32,579 nucleotides of DNA from Fulvivirga lutimaris (GTDB lineage: Bacteria > Bacteroidota > Bacteroidia > Cytophagales > Cyclobacteriaceae). Where the stretch lies: NCBI RefSeq assembly GCF_009711525.1, contig NZ_SMLV01000423.1, positions 1 through 32,579 on the forward strand. The letters run 5' to 3'. Positions 31,893 to 32,579 of this stretch are shown here, one piece after another (positions within the stretch are counted from its first letter, which is position 1; every line of letters begins with the position of its first letter). The position numbers and the translations under genes were made by a program. The notes beneath the pieces are model-generated. The model did no database searches and was not told where the DNA came from. It was given only the letters and a program-made list of their open reading frames with translations.

Positions 31893-32579
31893 ATGTCTTT
31901 AGCTGTAAGGGAAGAAAAGGATTTTAAATACATTGATGAAGGCTCAGGAGAAGTTCTATTGTTGCTTCATGGGTTGTTTGGAGCATTGAGTAATTGGGAA
32001 GAGGTAGTCAACAATTTTAAAGAGAAATACCGTGTAGTTATTCCTTTATTGCCTATTTATGAGATGCCGATACGTCAGGCAGGATTGGAGGGGCTTCAGG
32101 AATTTGTAGAGAAATTTATCGCGCTTAAAAAGTTTGAGAATATGACGCTTATAGGTAATTCTTTGGGTGGCCATGTTGCATTAATGTATACTCTAGCAAA
32201 CCCTAGTAAAGTAAAAAGCCTCGTACTTACGGGTAGTTCTGGGCTATTTGAAAACTCTATGGGAGGTTCTTTTCCTAAAAGAGGGAGTTATGAATATATT
32301 AGAGAAAGAGTTGAGTATACTTTTTATGATCCATCAACAGCTACTAAGGAGCTTGTAGATGAAGTTTTTGAAACTACTAAGAGTATACCTAAATGTTTGA
32401 GAATTGTGGCCATTGCAAAATCTGCACAACGTCATAATATGGCCAAAGAAATTCCAAGAATAAAGCAACCGACATTGTTGGTATGGGGACTTAATGATAC
32501 CATTACCCCACCGCACGTTGGTCATGAATTCAATAAGCTTATACCAAATTCACAACTTGAGTTTGTTGACAAATGCTGT
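31893..32579 (+). CDS. Alpha/beta hydrolase, C-terminus beyond the window
   Basis: Frame open from an ATG at 31893 to the end of the window, 229 residues, probably about 30 short of the full length. The oxyanion-hole motif HGLFG (26-30) and the nucleophile elbow GNSLGG with Ser90 are clear, and the likely acid Asp lies in LVWGLNDTITPP. The catalytic His would be expected just past the window edge. This is the single-domain fold of MhpC-like esterases, haloperoxidases and BioH-like proteins, and the substrate cannot be told. It follows pabA by 42 bases, with its own candidate promoter. Confidence 0.85.
   Translation, partial: MSLAVREEKDFKYIDEGSGEVLLLLHGLFGALSNWEEVVNNFKEKYRVVIPLLPIYEMPIRQAGLEGLQEFVEKFIALKKFENMTLIGNSLGGHVALMYTLANPSKVKSLVLTGSSGLFENSMGGSFPKRGSYEYIRERVEYTFYDPSTATKELVDEVFETTKSIPKCLRIVAIAKSAQRHNMAKEIPRIKQPTLLVWGLNDTITPPHVGHEFNKLIPNSQLEFVDKCC

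Noticed and set aside
32334-32525. Minus-strand frame of 63 codons at the window end
   Set aside because: Shadow of the alpha/beta hydrolase, whose active-site motifs are intact in the plus frame.

Overview
The window reads as a piece of chromosome from a Bacteroidetes bacterium, most likely a marine Cytophagales. This rests on the AT-rich coding style, the almost complete lack of strong Shine-Dalgarno sequences, several -7 boxes of the Bacteroidetes form TAnnTTTG, and family types common in that phylum (Nudix-type xylose regulator, RskA-like anti-sigma factor with an ECF sigma factor, a large exported TPR protein). The lineage is an inference from style and protein families, not from a marker gene. 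Genes are densely packed. No gap exceeds 300 bases, and no tRNA, rRNA, CRISPR array or phage module was seen.

Layout. Bases 1-5985 hold the start of a secreted protein (cut by the window edge), fabG, dihydrolipoyl dehydrogenase with a good terminator, an ECF sigma/anti-sigma pair joined by a GTGA overlap, a membrane protein with YwqK/MORN-like repeats, and an atypical short-chain dehydrogenase. Bases 5986-10182 encode one exported protein of 1398 residues made almost entirely of about 40 tetratricopeptide repeats. Its units are arranged in an exact 238-residue (7 x 34) higher-order repeat. Just behind it (10206-10707) lies a compact module: a GIY-YIG nuclease gene flanked on both sides by the same palindromic repeat in direct orientation, with a 12-13 base near-identical sequence outside each end. 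A solitary copy of the same repeat sits near 1268.

Bases 10811-12690 hold an exported nuclease-fold protein that has lost its catalytic arginines, a small lysine-rich secreted protein, and deoC overlapped by an acylphosphatase gene. Bases 12694-15407 (minus strand) hold a PLP-dependent decarboxylase, an unknown protein and a classical SDR.

Bases 15589-20670 are a complete D-xylose catabolic locus. A Nudix-type repressor is divergent from xylB-xylA-xylE, two near-identical inverted-repeat operators lie between them, and a strong bidirectional terminator closes the operon. Xylose would enter through the MFS symporter, be isomerised by XylA and phosphorylated by XylB, and feed the pentose phosphate pathway. 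RpiB and DeoC elsewhere in the window also act on pentose phosphates, though they are not in this operon.

Bases 20675-32579 hold mostly housekeeping genes: a SNF2-family helicase, rbfA with a LolC/E-type permease, a polytopic membrane protein, the tightly coupled glyA-tatC-rpiB group, pdxJ (whose product PLP is the cofactor of GlyA), and a forward run of yqeY-cvpA-pabA/trpG followed by an alpha/beta hydrolase that runs off the end. Several downstream genes in coupled pairs start with TTG or GTG.
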